Positions 1 through 8,457 of a stretch of 64,000 nt of DNA are shown in pieces (position 1 is the first letter of the stretch; each line of letters opens with the position of its first letter). Both the position numbers and the translations under genes were made by a program. Below the pieces are notes generated by a model that worked only from the letters and a program-made list of their open reading frames with translations, was not told the DNA's origin and ran no database searches. The stretch is from Vreelandella olivaria (GTDB lineage Bacteria; Pseudomonadota; Gammaproteobacteria; Pseudomonadales; Halomonadaceae): the NCBI GenBank assembly GCA_004295565.1, contig AP019416.1, forward strand, positions 4,712,001-4,776,000. Reading direction: 5' to 3'.

Positions 1-756
1 TCGCGGCTTACCGGATCCAGCTGTAGTATCCAGGTTAACGCTAATACCAGCGCGGGCATAAGCAGCAGTTTCACGCTATTAGTGGCCAGTACGCCGCGGT
101 CAATGCGCAGCAGCGCCGCCGGGCGCAGCGCCACTCCCACGGCCACCAAGCCTAATGGCAACGCCGCACGCCCCAGCAGCGCCACCGTATCTTGACTCCA
201 GCCGGGCAAACCAACGCCCGACAGGTTCAGGCCAATGCCCGCTAGGCAGGCAAGAATCAGCGGATTTTTAATCAACGCCATGGCACTTTTACCTACGCTA
301 GCACCGCCTAGAGTGCCAGCGGCGACAAAGCTGGCCACACATTACGTTAACCACTGGCACCATGAGTGCCACGGCGACGGCTGCGGTGGTCGCGCCTAAG
401 CTGCCGTGTAGCGCGGCGGCGCCGGCAACGCCCACATAGGTATTAAAACGTACCGCGCCTTGAAATACCGACGTAAACGCCGCAGGCGTTAGCTGTAGCC
501 AGCCACGTAAACGCCAGAGCAGCAAGCCAAACAGCGCCATCGCGCCCAGCAGCACCAGCGCCAAGCGGCCCACCGGTACCTGGCTGACATCCGCGGTGGC
601 CAGGGTTCCCACCAGCATGGCGGGAAACAGCACAAAGTAGATCAGCCGCTCCATTTGCGGCCAGAAGGTGTCGCTAGGCCAACGCCCATAGCCAAGCACG
701 GCACCCAGTAAGATCAATAGAAATAGTGGGCCTAAAGCGCCAGTGATACTCTCCAT
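1..756 (-). CDS. AEC (auxin efflux carrier) family permease, 3' end outside window
   Basis: Predicted inner-membrane carrier of the AEC family. The protein starts MESITGALGPLF at 756 and is almost entirely hydrophobic: an N-terminal set of helices over about 150 residues, then a break near 335, after which the family C-terminal half continues in another frame (GGASVGKSAMALIKNP, then RAALPLGLVAVGVALRP, a typical AEC second half). The gene runs off the window start, so its last helix or so is missing. The break is one indel and probably a sequencing error. The substrate cannot be read from sequence; family members export or import small organic anions or amino acids. The upstream neighbour (863 onward) is divergent, leaving about 105 bp for promoters. 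Family assignment is secure, substrate unknown. Confidence 0.75.
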
Positions 757-862
757 TTACGTCCCTTTTGCCTGCGACATCCCAGCACAGCGATATCGGC
801 GCGATTGCTGTTACCATGGCTATAACACCCCGCCCCACGGCTTGCGTAGCGATTATTCTGCC

Positions 863-1366
863 ATGAAGATGATATCAAAACCTGCTCACCCGGCGGGCTT
901 CCCCGCCTTAAGGATACTGATACTGGTCACTGGCTTGGCGTTAGCGGCCTGCGCATGGTACGCCTTTGCCCATTGGCTTCATCGCGATAGCGATGTGACA
1001 TGGTTTCCGCCCACATCAAGCTGTAACCTGCACGCAGCGCCCTGCACTGCTACTTTGGGTGATGTGGGCCGTATCACGCTCAACGTGCAGGCAAATGGAC
1101 GGATTGATGCATTGGAGATACTGCCGCTGGAGGTGGAAGTGGATGGCCTCACCGCCACCCAGGTCGAGGTCGATTTTATTGGTCGGGATATGGACTTGGG
1201 CTTACATCGCTTTGCCCTTAGCACCGATGCGCCCGGCCACTTTCAAGGTCAAGGCCAAGTGGGGATTTGCACTCAGAACGTTATGCCCTGGCGAGCGCGT
1301 GTCATACTGCAAACCGCAGAAGGCAAGGTAGGCAGCTGGTTCGATTTTGACGTGATTCGGAGTTAA
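863..1366 (+). CDS. Hypothetical membrane-anchored protein upstream of SCO
   Basis: Predicted 167-residue protein. I chose the ATG at 863 because the longer reading upstream (from 743) overlaps the start of the divergent permease. Residues about 10-33 form one hydrophobic segment (ILILVTGLALAACAWYAFA), followed by a soluble, probably periplasmic domain with three cysteines (SCNLHAAPC and GICTQ) and a beta-rich pattern. It ends 5 bp before the SCO gene, so the two are probably co-transcribed. The context suggests a partner in copper or cytochrome oxidase maturation, loosely like FixH/YtkA-type domains, but I do not recognise the family and the function is inference from position only. Confidence 0.6.
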   Translation: MKMISKPAHPAGFPALRILILVTGLALAACAWYAFAHWLHRDSDVTWFPPTSSCNLHAAPCTATLGDVGRITLNVQANGRIDALEILPLEVEVDGLTATQVEVDFIGRDMDLGLHRFALSTDAPGHFQGQGQVGICTQNVMPWRARVILQTAEGKVGSWFDFDVIRS

Positions 1367-1371
1367 CGCAT

Positions 1372-1967
1372 ATGACACGAAAACCCTTATGGCTAGGCGC
1401 CGGGTTAGTCGCTGTTTTACTCATAGCCAGCGGCATTGGCCTCTATCAGTATGCCTTCGCCCCTCAAGATGGTGAACCTGTAGGAGGCCCGGTAGAACTA
1501 CCCTCTACTCAGGGTGATTTTTCATTGACCCAGCTGGACGACGATCAAATCGCGATTATTTCGTTTGGCTATACCTACTGCCCTGACATTTGCCCCATGA
1601 CCCAGTCGGTTAAACGCCAAGCCCTGGCCCAGCTCCCTGAGGAGCAGCGCGAGCGTGTAGTGCCGGTAATGATCACCGTTGACCCCGAACGCGACACGAT
1701 TGAGCGCATGCAGGAGTACATGGGCTTTTTTCGGCGAAGCGTTTATCGGTGCAGTGGGCAGCCAGGAGCAGCTTGAGGATGTCGCCTCACGCTATGGGGT
1801 GATCTGGCGGAAAGTCGAAGCACCGGGATCAGCAATGGACTACACCATTGACCACAGCGCCTCGCTTTTTTTTGGTGAATCGCGAGGGCGATATTCTTCA
1901 GCGGGTACTCTACTCACCGACCCCGCATGGCCTGGTTTCCGCATTAGAGAGCGAACTGGGCGGCTAA
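1372..1967 (+). CDS. SCO1/SenC/PrrC family copper chaperone, two frame breaks
   Basis: Membrane-anchored thioredoxin-fold protein of the SCO family, which delivers copper to cytochrome c oxidase CuA or acts as a periplasmic thiol reductase. Residues about 8-28 form the N-terminal anchor. The CxxxC copper site is visible as TYCPDICPMT, and the distal histidine ligand as DYTIDHSAS about 85 residues later. Two frame breaks fall in T runs (1726-1731 and 1866-1873). Removing one T from each restores one 197-residue protein that ends at 1967 with SALESELGG, the usual family length. This pattern favours sequencing error over a pseudogene. It lies directly downstream of the small membrane protein at 863. 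Confidence 0.85.
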
Positions 1968-1977
1968 GCGGCGCCTC

Positions 1978-3070
1978 TTAATCGACTTTTTCAGGTGCTG
2001 ACTGCAAACGATCCAACATCGCCATCAGCGCCCCGATTTGGGTGCCGTCACGGGTATCGTGCAGGGGGCTTAACTGCCAGGTGCTTTCGGCAAACCCCCA
2101 CCAGTCCCAGCAGCCCTGCGGGTTCGCCATACTGCTTTCGGCCTGAGGGTAGAGCACGACTTGCTGATGCGCTGCCGCCCAGGCATTGAGCCCGGTGTAG
2201 CGTATAAACGTATCGCCAATGGCCTCTGCGTTCATTTGACAGCCGTGCAGCGCCAGCGTGACCGGGCACTCGCCCGCTTCGCAGCCTTCGGGTATAAACA
2301 CATAGCCGGTGTCCGCTAAGCCCTTTACCGCAAACTCTGACTGATCAAACGCGACCAATTCACCACCTTGCCCTGCCTCTTGCTCACTAGCGCCCGAGGC
2401 TGCTCGTTCGGGATAGAGCCAATCCAGCATTTCTCCGGCAATATCCTCATCGCAGGACAACAAAAAGCTCCCCCACCCTGACGACAATCACCCCACTCGT
2501 GGGGCCCGGGGGCGGCTTCGCTGGGTAACTGTATCGGCCAGCCATGCCCCGCCTTTTCACTGCGCGCAACGCGCAGCTGATCAGGCGAAGCAAGCCACTG
2601 CTGCCACTGCTCTGCAAGCAGGTCGCCGAGCTTTGGCTCAACCACTTCATCCTCTTCGCCGTGCCATAAGTAGGCCCTAAGCTGGCTAAGCGCTTCACTG
2701 CTACCTACCTGTTCAAGCCCAAGATAGCGCTGGCGGCGTGCCTCCAGCTCATCCAGCGAAGGCATACCACGACGGGTCATCATGCACTGATTAAGCGCCA
2801 GGCTCAGCGAACCCTGCGCACAGCTCCAAGGCCCCGCCGCCAATACGCCCAAGCCACTAAACCGTTCAGGCCAGGCCACCGCTAGCTGGGCAGCCATATA
2901 ACCGCCCGATGATACCCCCACTACGCTGGCCTGCTCACTCGCAGCACTCAGGGCGGGCAAATTTTCAGGCTCACTGTCCGTCTCCGCCTGCGCTAGCAGA
3001 GGCGTGCACAGACCTAAGCAAACCAGTGTCTGGGCGAGAGAACGCAGGTTAGAAGTGGGGTTGAGATCAT
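1978..3070 (-). CDS. Secreted PHB-depolymerase-like esterase (circularly permuted type), frame breaks
   Basis: Predicted serine esterase of the polyhydroxybutyrate depolymerase family, about 363 residues. The start at 3070 gives an N-terminal signal peptide (LVCLGLCTPLLAQA) after one indel near 3050. The lipase box GVSSGGYMA sits near residue 50, while the oxyanion-hole motif ALHGCQ and the NPQGCWDWWG block lie in the C-terminal third. That order, serine first and HGC later, is the one known from type 2 or circularly permuted depolymerases such as the Penicillium funiculosum enzyme. A second break lies in a C run at 2470-2474. The product would hydrolyse external polyester or related esters. 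It follows the FKBP gene on the same strand with almost no gap. Confidence 0.75.
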
Positions 3071-3073
3071 CGC

Positions 3074-3754
3074 TTATTCGACGCCCAACAGTTCAACGCG
3101 GAAGGTCAGCACTTCGTTAGGCCCAATCGGCCCTTGACCATTCTCACCGTAAGCAAGATCCGCTGGGATATACAGCATCCAGCTATCACCAACGCTCATC
3201 ATCTGCAGCGCTTCCTGCCAACCTTCGATTACTTGGTTGGTTTGGAAGCTGACGGATTCGCCACGCTCAAAAGAGCTATCAAATACAGTGCCATCCAGCA
3301 GCATACCCTCGTAGTTCACTTCGACGGTGTCTTCAGGGCCAGGTGTGGCGCCGTCGCCCGTTTCAAGCACTTCATACTGGAGACCTGAGTCAGTGACGGA
3401 CACTTCGTCGCGCTCAGCATTTTCAGCCAGGAAGGCTTCACCCTCCTCGAGATTCTTCTGCGCAATCTCTTCAGCTTCTGCTTCACGCGCTTTCATTGAC
3501 TGCTCCTGGAAGGCCATCAACGCTTCGGTCATCTCTTCTTCACTGAGCGCCAAGTCGTTGCCTTCAAAGACGTCGCTCATACCCTCGTGAAATGCATCCA
3601 AGTCGAGGTCTTCGATATCCGCCTGCATGCTTTCACCCAGAGTGACACCCAGGCTGTAAGCCAAGCGCTGTTCATCGGTTTCGGGCGCTGCCGCGGCAAA
3701 AGGGGCAACCAAAAGCAAACCTGTCAGAGCCGTAGTAGAGAGCAGTTGTTTCAT
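3074..3754 (-). CDS. FKBP-type peptidyl-prolyl cis-trans isomerase, periplasmic (FkpA/Mip-like)
   Basis: Periplasmic proline isomerase and chaperone, 226 residues, unbroken. A signal peptide (MKQLLSTTALTGLLLVAPFAAAA) is followed by the alpha-helical FKBP N-terminal dimerisation domain (LAYSLGVTLGESM to about residue 110), then the FKBP catalytic domain from about residue 120 (VEVNYEGMLLDGTVFDSS, VIEGWQEAL, IPADLAYG). The final residues LTFRVELLGVE close the fold. Exact naming between FkpA, Mip and FklB is not decidable here; the signal peptide argues against cytoplasmic FklB. It lies just upstream of the esterase gene and 131 bp downstream of teaD. Confidence 0.9.
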   Translation of the reverse strand: MKQLLSTTALTGLLLVAPFAAAAPETDEQRLAYSLGVTLGESMQADIEDLDLDAFHEGMSDVFEGNDLALSEEEMTEALMAFQEQSMKAREAEAEEIAQKNLEEGEAFLAENAERDEVSVTDSGLQYEVLETGDGATPGPEDTVEVNYEGMLLDGTVFDSSFERGESVSFQTNQVIEGWQEALQMMSVGDSWMLYIPADLAYGENGQGPIGPNEVLTFRVELLGVE

Positions 3755-3808
3755 GAAAGATCCTTTTTATAGCGGCGCCGAACGCCAATCAGTGTTACGC
3801 AAGACTAA

Positions 3809-3847
3809 CACCCACCGCCCCGAGCTGCATCTTCGAGGTGGTGGGTG
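3809..3847. terminator. Imperfect hairpin between teaD and the FKBP gene
   Basis: CACCCACC at 3809-3816 pairs with GGTGGGTG at 3840-3847, and the inner bases pair further with G-U pairs. No clear T run follows on either strand, so it is a weak candidate terminator for the tea operon. Confidence 0.35.
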
Positions 3848-3885
3848 CCAATAAGACCACAAAATGAGAGAGAGGTTTAGCGGAT

Positions 3886-4329
3886 TTAGACGACCAGCGT
3901 AGGGCAGTGCGCCGCTCCCGCCACTCGTTGAGAAACGCTGCCCAACAGCGGGTTCTTCTCGCCATTGGTGCCCTGGGCGCCAATCACGATCAGATCGCAC
4001 TCCCGCTTACGGGCAAAGCGCACAATAATGCGCGAGGGCCGTCCGCCCTTAACAAAGGCGCGCACGCGGGCACTGTCCGCGCCCAGTTCAATAGCATGGG
4101 ACTTCGCATGCACAGCGATCTCGGTGGCGTACTCTTTTAACGCGTCGTCAGGAATATCCAACTGGTTAGGCCGCACCATAGAGAGCGAGGCTTTCAGCAG
4201 GCTGTGGTGTTTAAACACGCACAGCAGATAGAGCTCAGCGCCGGTTAGCATTTGCAAACCCACCGCCTTTTCCAGCGCCCGCAAGGCGCCTTTAGAACCA
4301 TCCACCGGGACTAAAATGCGATTAAACAT
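3886..4329 (-). CDS. teaD: Universal stress protein linked to the ectoine TRAP transporter
   Basis: UspA-fold protein of 147 residues. It begins [23 protein letters not shown], and near the C-terminus has the nucleotide-binding signature [20 protein letters not shown], matching the G-2x-G-9x-G-(S/T) pattern of ATP-binding members. It lies 21 bp downstream of the TRAP membrane gene with an AAGGAG site nine bases before the ATG. This matches teaD of Halomonas elongata, the last gene of the teaABCD operon, whose product binds ATP and is reported to down-regulate ectoine uptake. The name rests on synteny with the well-matched teaA. Confidence 0.85.
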   Translation of the reverse strand: MFNRILVPVDGSKGALRALEKAVGLQMLTGAELYLLCVFKHHSLLKASLSMVRPNQLDIPDDALKEYATEIAVHAKSHAIELGADSARVRAFVKGGRPSRIIVRFARKRECDLIVIGAQGTNGEKNPLLGSVSQRVAGAAHCPTLVV

Positions 4330-4350
4330 TCGCGTACTCCTTGTGGCTGT

Positions 4351-5633
4351 TTAGCGGAAGGCAACATCGCGCAGGAACAGCGCAATTTGCGGGAACATAA
4401 TCAGCAGAGCGGCCGCTAAGATCAGCATGAAAATAAACGGCGGAGTACCTTTGATCACATCCCAGTAGGGGCGCTTGAAAATTGCAATCGCGGTGAAGAT
4501 ATCGCACCCAAAGGGCGGGGTTGCCGAACCTATCGCCACCTGCAGGGTAATCAGAATACCCACTAACACAGGATCCAGGCCTGTCGCCGCAATGGCAGGC
4601 GCGAAAATGGGCGTCAGCACCAGAATAACCACAATCGGATCGACAAACATACAGGCCACAAAGAAGGAGATACAGATGGCGATCAATACGCCGGTTGGAC
4701 TATGCATCATTGACCCCCACTGCCTCCAGGATCATTTGTGGGATCTGGGCAAACGAAATAATCCACGAAAAGCCGTTACCCACTGCGACCAGGATAAACA
4801 CTACAGCGGTGATCAAGCCGGTGGATTTGGCGATGGCATAGATATCATTCATCTTCAGCGAGCGGAAGACCACAAACTCAAGCAATATGGCATACAGCAC
4901 ACAGGCCGCAGCGGCTTCCGTCGGGCTAAACACACCGCCGTAAATACCACCAACAATAATGACCGGAAAGCCAAGTGGCCAAAGAGCCTGCTGAACCGCT
5001 ACCGCCCGCTCTCCAGGTCGATTTTGCTTCCGTAGGCACATCTTTAACGATGGCGTAAATAATGCAGTAAATCGAGAACATACACAGGATCATTAACCCT
5101 GGGCCAATACCGGCAATAAACAGTTCGCCGATAGAAGTACCCGAAATAACCCCATAAATGATCATGCCGATACTGGGGGGAATTAAGAACGCGATGTCGC
5201 TGGAATTGATGATCAGAGCCAGCGTGAAAGAGTCTGAGTAACCCGCTTTAAGCATTTTCGGACGCAGCGGTGAGCCAACGGCCACCACGGTCGCCTGGGT
5301 AGAACCGGATACAGCACCAAACAGCGTGCACGAAGCCGCCGTACTCACCGCCAAGCCGCCCTTAATATGGCCGATAAACGCCATGACCATATCAATCAAA
5401 CGGTTAGCGGATTGCCCGCGGGTCATAATATCGGCGGCAAGGATAAACATTGGCACAGCAATTAACGAGGCTGGTCGTATACCCGCCATCATCTGCTGGA
5501 TCAGCGTATCCATCTGACCAAAGCCGTTAAACATCATATAGAAGCCAATTACCGCGGCGGTAATCAGCGGAATCATCATTGGAAAGCCCAGCAGCAGCAG
5601 GGCAATCATGGTGGTGACCATTACTGTCGTCAT
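4351..5633 (-). CDS. teaC: TRAP transporter large permease (DctM family) for ectoine, two frame breaks
   Basis: Large membrane subunit of the ectoine TRAP transporter, about 427 residues, a sodium-coupled symporter component. It begins MTTVMVTTMIALLLLGFPM and carries the DctM hallmarks (AVPMFILAADIM, LFGAVSGSTQATVVAVGS, IPPSIGMIIYGV, ATPPFGCDIF). Two breaks occur: one near 5015, and one in the C run at 4714-4718. Correcting both joins three segments into a full-length protein ending FPQIALFLRDVAFR. It is preceded by teaB (30 bp gap) and followed by teaD. Damage at homopolymers suggests sequencing error rather than loss of function. Confidence 0.85.
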
Positions 5634-5663
5634 GGCTGTTCCCCTAGGGTGCAGTGCCCCGCA

Positions 5664-6242
5664 TTAAACTTCTGTTTCGGTGTCTTTATAACCATCCACC
5701 ACGCCCGTCGAGAGATAAACATCGCGGGACGTGACGTTTTTAACGGCGGTCAGCAAGTATTGAATACCGGTGATTAAAAAACCCATCGGCACCCATAGGT
5801 AAATGATCCACACCGGTAAGCCCAGGGAGGGCAGTACGCGGCCTTTGCTATGCAGATCCAGGATATAAACAATCGAATAGTAGAGCAGGAAAAACATCAC
5901 CAGCGAGGTGAACAGCGCAATAAAAATCATCAGCACTTTGCGCCCACCTACCGGCAACGCATCATAAATAGCCGACATACGTATATGGCGGCCATGACGC
6001 GCGGCATAGCCAATCCCCGCGAAGGTAATCATGATGATTAAAATGCGATTTAGCTCACCCGAAAACATGATGCTGTTGTTAAATACAAAGCGGGCAATCA
6101 CGTTGGTGACCGTATTCAGCGCCATTAGCAAAACACCCATCGCGAGTATCACGGCTTCTATTTTGCTAATTGCAGTGTCGATCACGCCCAGTACCCCCGG
6201 CAAACCGGAGCGGTAATTCTTTTCCATCTCATCATCGGTCAT
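5664..6242 (-). CDS. teaB: TRAP transporter small permease (DctQ family) for ectoine
   Basis: Small membrane subunit, 192 residues from the ATG at 6242. That start is chosen for the AAGGAG site a few bases upstream; the reading extends to 6275 without a good site. Four hydrophobic segments are visible ([75 protein letters not shown]), as expected for DctQ. The motif GELNRILII and the basic RHGRHIRM loop fit the family. It sits between teaA, across a hairpin-containing spacer, and teaC. Confidence 0.85.
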   Translation of the reverse strand: MTDDEMEKNYRSGLPGVLGVIDTAISKIEAVILAMGVLLMALNTVTNVIARFVFNNSIMFSGELNRILIIMITFAGIGYAARHGRHIRMSAIYDALPVGGRKVLMIFIALFTSLVMFFLLYYSIVYILDLHSKGRVLPSLGLPVWIIYLWVPMGFLITGIQYLLTAVKNVTSRDVYLSTGVVDGYKDTETEV

Positions 6243-6464
6243 GGCCGGACTCCTTTTGAACGGCTCTAACGGCATCAGCTAAGTGCCGTCGGCACAATAA
6301 ACACAGCGTTATTCCAGAGCTATTTAGTCCACACCCACTTCGTGCCACTGTTGAAGCGTTAATTCTAGCGTAACGGCATGCAGCCGCAGGTGATTCAACG
6401 CTTGATGTACGTAACTCACGGTAACGTTGTTGAAACAGCCCGCCTGGCTTACGCCTTACTGCGC

Positions 6465-6496
6465 AAAACAAAAAGGGGCAGCCTGTGCTGCCCCTT
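6465..6496 (-). terminator. Intrinsic terminator/attenuator between teaA and teaB
   Basis: A perfect 10-bp stem (AAGGGGCAGC at 6473-6482 with GCTGCCCCTT at 6487-6496, 4-base loop) is followed on the minus strand by TTTTTGTTTT. It lies 38 bp after the teaA stop and about 220 bp before teaB. It should terminate part of the transcripts, giving more binding protein than membrane subunits. Confidence 0.8.
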
Positions 6497-6533
6497 GATC
6501 ATCACCCGTACGCCAGTGTGGCTAAAAAGGTGC

Positions 6534-7580
6534 TTACTCGTTAGTCACGGCTTCAAGGTCAGCTTTAAACTGCTCAAGTAGCTCCTGACCTTTCTCACCG
6601 GTCATTTCCAGGAAGGCTTCCTCAACCTGCGGGGCACGATCACGGAAGGCTTGAATTTGCTCTTCATCAAGACGTGTCACCGTCACTTCATCAGACGCTG
6701 CCTGAATCTTCTCTAGCGACTCTTCAGCCAAGCCTTTGATATGTTCAATAGTGTGGTCATAAGCGGCTTCAGAGGCTTCTTGCACTAGCTCCTGATCTTC
6801 TTCAGATAGCCCTTCGTAGAAGTCCTGATTGGCCATCATGGCGGTAGTGAACCAGCCGTGGCCGGTAAAGGTCAGGTGCGGAGACACTTCGTACAAACCG
6901 CCAGACTCGATCCAGAAGATCGGGTTCTCTTGGCCATCGATGATGCCGGTCTGCAGGCCACCGTAGACTTCGCCCCACGGCAGCGGCGTCGGCGTTGCGC
7001 CAAAGGCGTCGTAAGTTTCCGACAGTAGTGGGTTGGTCATGGTACGAATTTTCTTATTATTCATATCTTCCGGCGAGCTGATCGGCTCGTCGGTGGTCAC
7101 AACCATTTCGCCTTCCGGATACATCTTCAGCAGCTCTAGGCCTTGCTCGGCGTAAAGCTCAGGAAACATCTCGTTGATCGCCTTACTCTCGTCGAAGAAC
7201 GTCAGTACAGTCTCTTCGTCGGTAGGCAGCAGATAAGGGATGAAGAAGATTTGCGCTTCAGGGATCAGGGCACCAGTAAAGCCAGGCGACTGATTGACGA
7301 ACTGCAGAATGCCGTTCTGGGTCTGCTCCATAATGTCGTCAGACTCGCCCAGTTCACCAAAGCGGTAAACTTGTACGGTGTGGTCTGAGTTCTCTTCAAT
7401 ATACTCTTTAAAAGCATAGGCAAAGACGTCTTGAACGTCGCCTTCATACTCCTCGTGAGCATAGCGCCAGTTATCTGCTTGAGCAGCGGCACTCAGGCCA
7501 AACAGCAGTGCACCCACACTAGCGGTGGTCATTAATTTAGAGGTTACAGAACGAGTAGAAACGGATTTGCTTGCCTTCAT
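6534..7580 (-). CDS. teaA: TRAP transporter ectoine-binding periplasmic protein
   Basis: Periplasmic substrate-binding protein of the ectoine/hydroxyectoine TRAP transporter, 348 residues. I recognise it as TeaA by long stretches matching the Halomonas elongata protein of known structure. The ATG at 7580 gives a twin-basic signal peptide ending AAAQA, and the mature protein begins DNWRYAHEEYEGDV, with Glu at mature position 9 as in the structurally defined ectoine site. Other TRAP landmarks are VYRFGELGESDDI, KKIRTMTNP (the conserved substrate-carboxylate Arg) and GLQTGIIDGQENP. The upstream ATG at 7772 would add a non-secretory extension and is rejected. In H. elongata the operon is induced by salt; here an inverted repeat sits in the leader. 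The role is osmolyte uptake or recovery. Confidence 0.95.
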   Translation of the reverse strand: MKASKSVSTRSVTSKLMTTASVGALLFGLSAAAQADNWRYAHEEYEGDVQDVFAYAFKEYIEENSDHTVQVYRFGELGESDDIMEQTQNGILQFVNQSPGFTGALIPEAQIFFIPYLLPTDEETVLTFFDESKAINEMFPELYAEQGLELLKMYPEGEMVVTTDEPISSPEDMNNKKIRTMTNPLLSETYDAFGATPTPLPWGEVYGGLQTGIIDGQENPIFWIESGGLYEVSPHLTFTGHGWFTTAMMANQDFYEGLSEEDQELVQEASEAAYDHTIEHIKGLAEESLEKIQAASDEVTVTRLDEEQIQAFRDRAPQVEEAFLEMTGEKGQELLEQFKADLEAVTNE

Positions 7581-7645
7581 GCGGTGTTCCCCTTGCAGTG
7601 GTAAGCGCGCTGTACGAATGCGCAAAAACCTAGTTTTGAGAACCC

Positions 7646-7674
7646 CACTGTTAAAATTCAATGTTTTAACAGTG
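7646..7674. promoter_or_regulatory. 11-bp inverted repeat upstream of teaA
   Basis: CACTGTTAAAA at 7646-7656 and TTTTAACAGTG at 7664-7674 form a perfect 11-bp inverted repeat with a 7-base spacer, 66 bp upstream of the teaA ATG. It could be an operator or a leader hairpin. The surrounding 7581-7840 stretch has no gene and should hold the teaA promoter. Confidence 0.5.
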
Positions 7675-7840
7675 AGGTCAGTATCGCATTTCGCAACGCG
7701 ACACTTTTTTCGCCAACCGGGGTTTATTAACCCGTATTTCGGTACTCGCTGACAGGCAGTAATACAATCCATACGTCAATCAATACTGCCTGCTAGCGGG
7801 CGAAAAACGCTAGGTATTTCAAAAACAGCTTAAATTCAGG

Positions 7841-8428
7841 CTAGCGCGCTCCTTGGTGAGGGTCAAGCTGGCAAGTAAGCGTTTGTAGCGACTTAAGCCA
7901 CGTAGGTGGCTGTTTTAAGCAATCCTCAGAGAAACCATCATATGGGTTAATCAAAAGCTGTTTTCGCAGCCATTTAGACGCATCTGACGTCTTTTCGGCA
8001 ACATTTACTACACGTTCCTCATTGCTGGGCGCTTCCAAAGCCCACATTTGCCAACGTTGAAGGTTCTCACGCTCAGCCATCAACTCTGCCTGTTTGATGG
8101 TTGAGCGCAGCGCTTTCACCGACTCACTCGTCGCCGCCATGGCTTTTAGGTCGCGGCGTAATCCACGCAAAACCGCCGTCACATTGCACTGCCACAAGCG
8201 GCGCTGCTCACGCTCACGCGCGAGTGCAGCGGGAATGGCTTCCAGCCCGGACGAGTAGAGCCAGCAATGAAACAGCACCTCGCACACGTCCAGTCCGGCT
8301 TCGTCTTGAAGCGTTAGGCAAGCCGTCTCAACGCCGGGCTTGGCATACAGCGACAATGCAAAATCCCATAAGGATGTCTGCTGTAAGCGCTGCAATCGGG
8401 TAGAATCAAGCGCAATAGAGTTTCGCAT
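7841..8428 (-). CDS. TIGR02444 (DUF2390) family protein
   Basis: Cytoplasmic protein of unknown function, 195 residues from the ATG at 8428. That start avoids overlap with the divergent ABC-F gene, unlike the longer reading from 8467. The family signature is clear near the N-terminus: LWDFALSLYAKPGVETACL followed by LQDEAGLDVCEVLFHCWLY. The rest is helical and charged. It is divergently transcribed from the ABC-F gene, sharing about 30 bp, an arrangement seen in other gammaproteobacteria where this small protein accompanies yheS-type ABC-F genes. No catalytic motif is apparent. Confidence 0.8.
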   Translation of the reverse strand: MRNSIALDSTRLQRLQQTSLWDFALSLYAKPGVETACLTLQDEAGLDVCEVLFHCWLYSSGLEAIPAALAREREQRRLWQCNVTAVLRGLRRDLKAMAATSESVKALRSTIKQAELMAERENLQRWQMWALEAPSNEERVVNVAEKTSDASKWLRKQLLINPYDGFSEDCLKQPPTWLKSLQTLTCQLDPHQGAR

Positions 8429-8457
8429 CAAATGACCCACTTTCTTCGGGAGAAGGC

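Noticed and set aside
979-1331. Open readings on both strands inside the small membrane-protein gene
   Set aside because: They lie in other frames of a gene with signal-anchor, conserved cysteines and tight coupling to SCO; no family content.
6232-6471. Minus-strand open reading between teaA and teaB
   Set aside because: Overlaps the terminator tail and the teaB start, has no recognisable content and no ribosome site.
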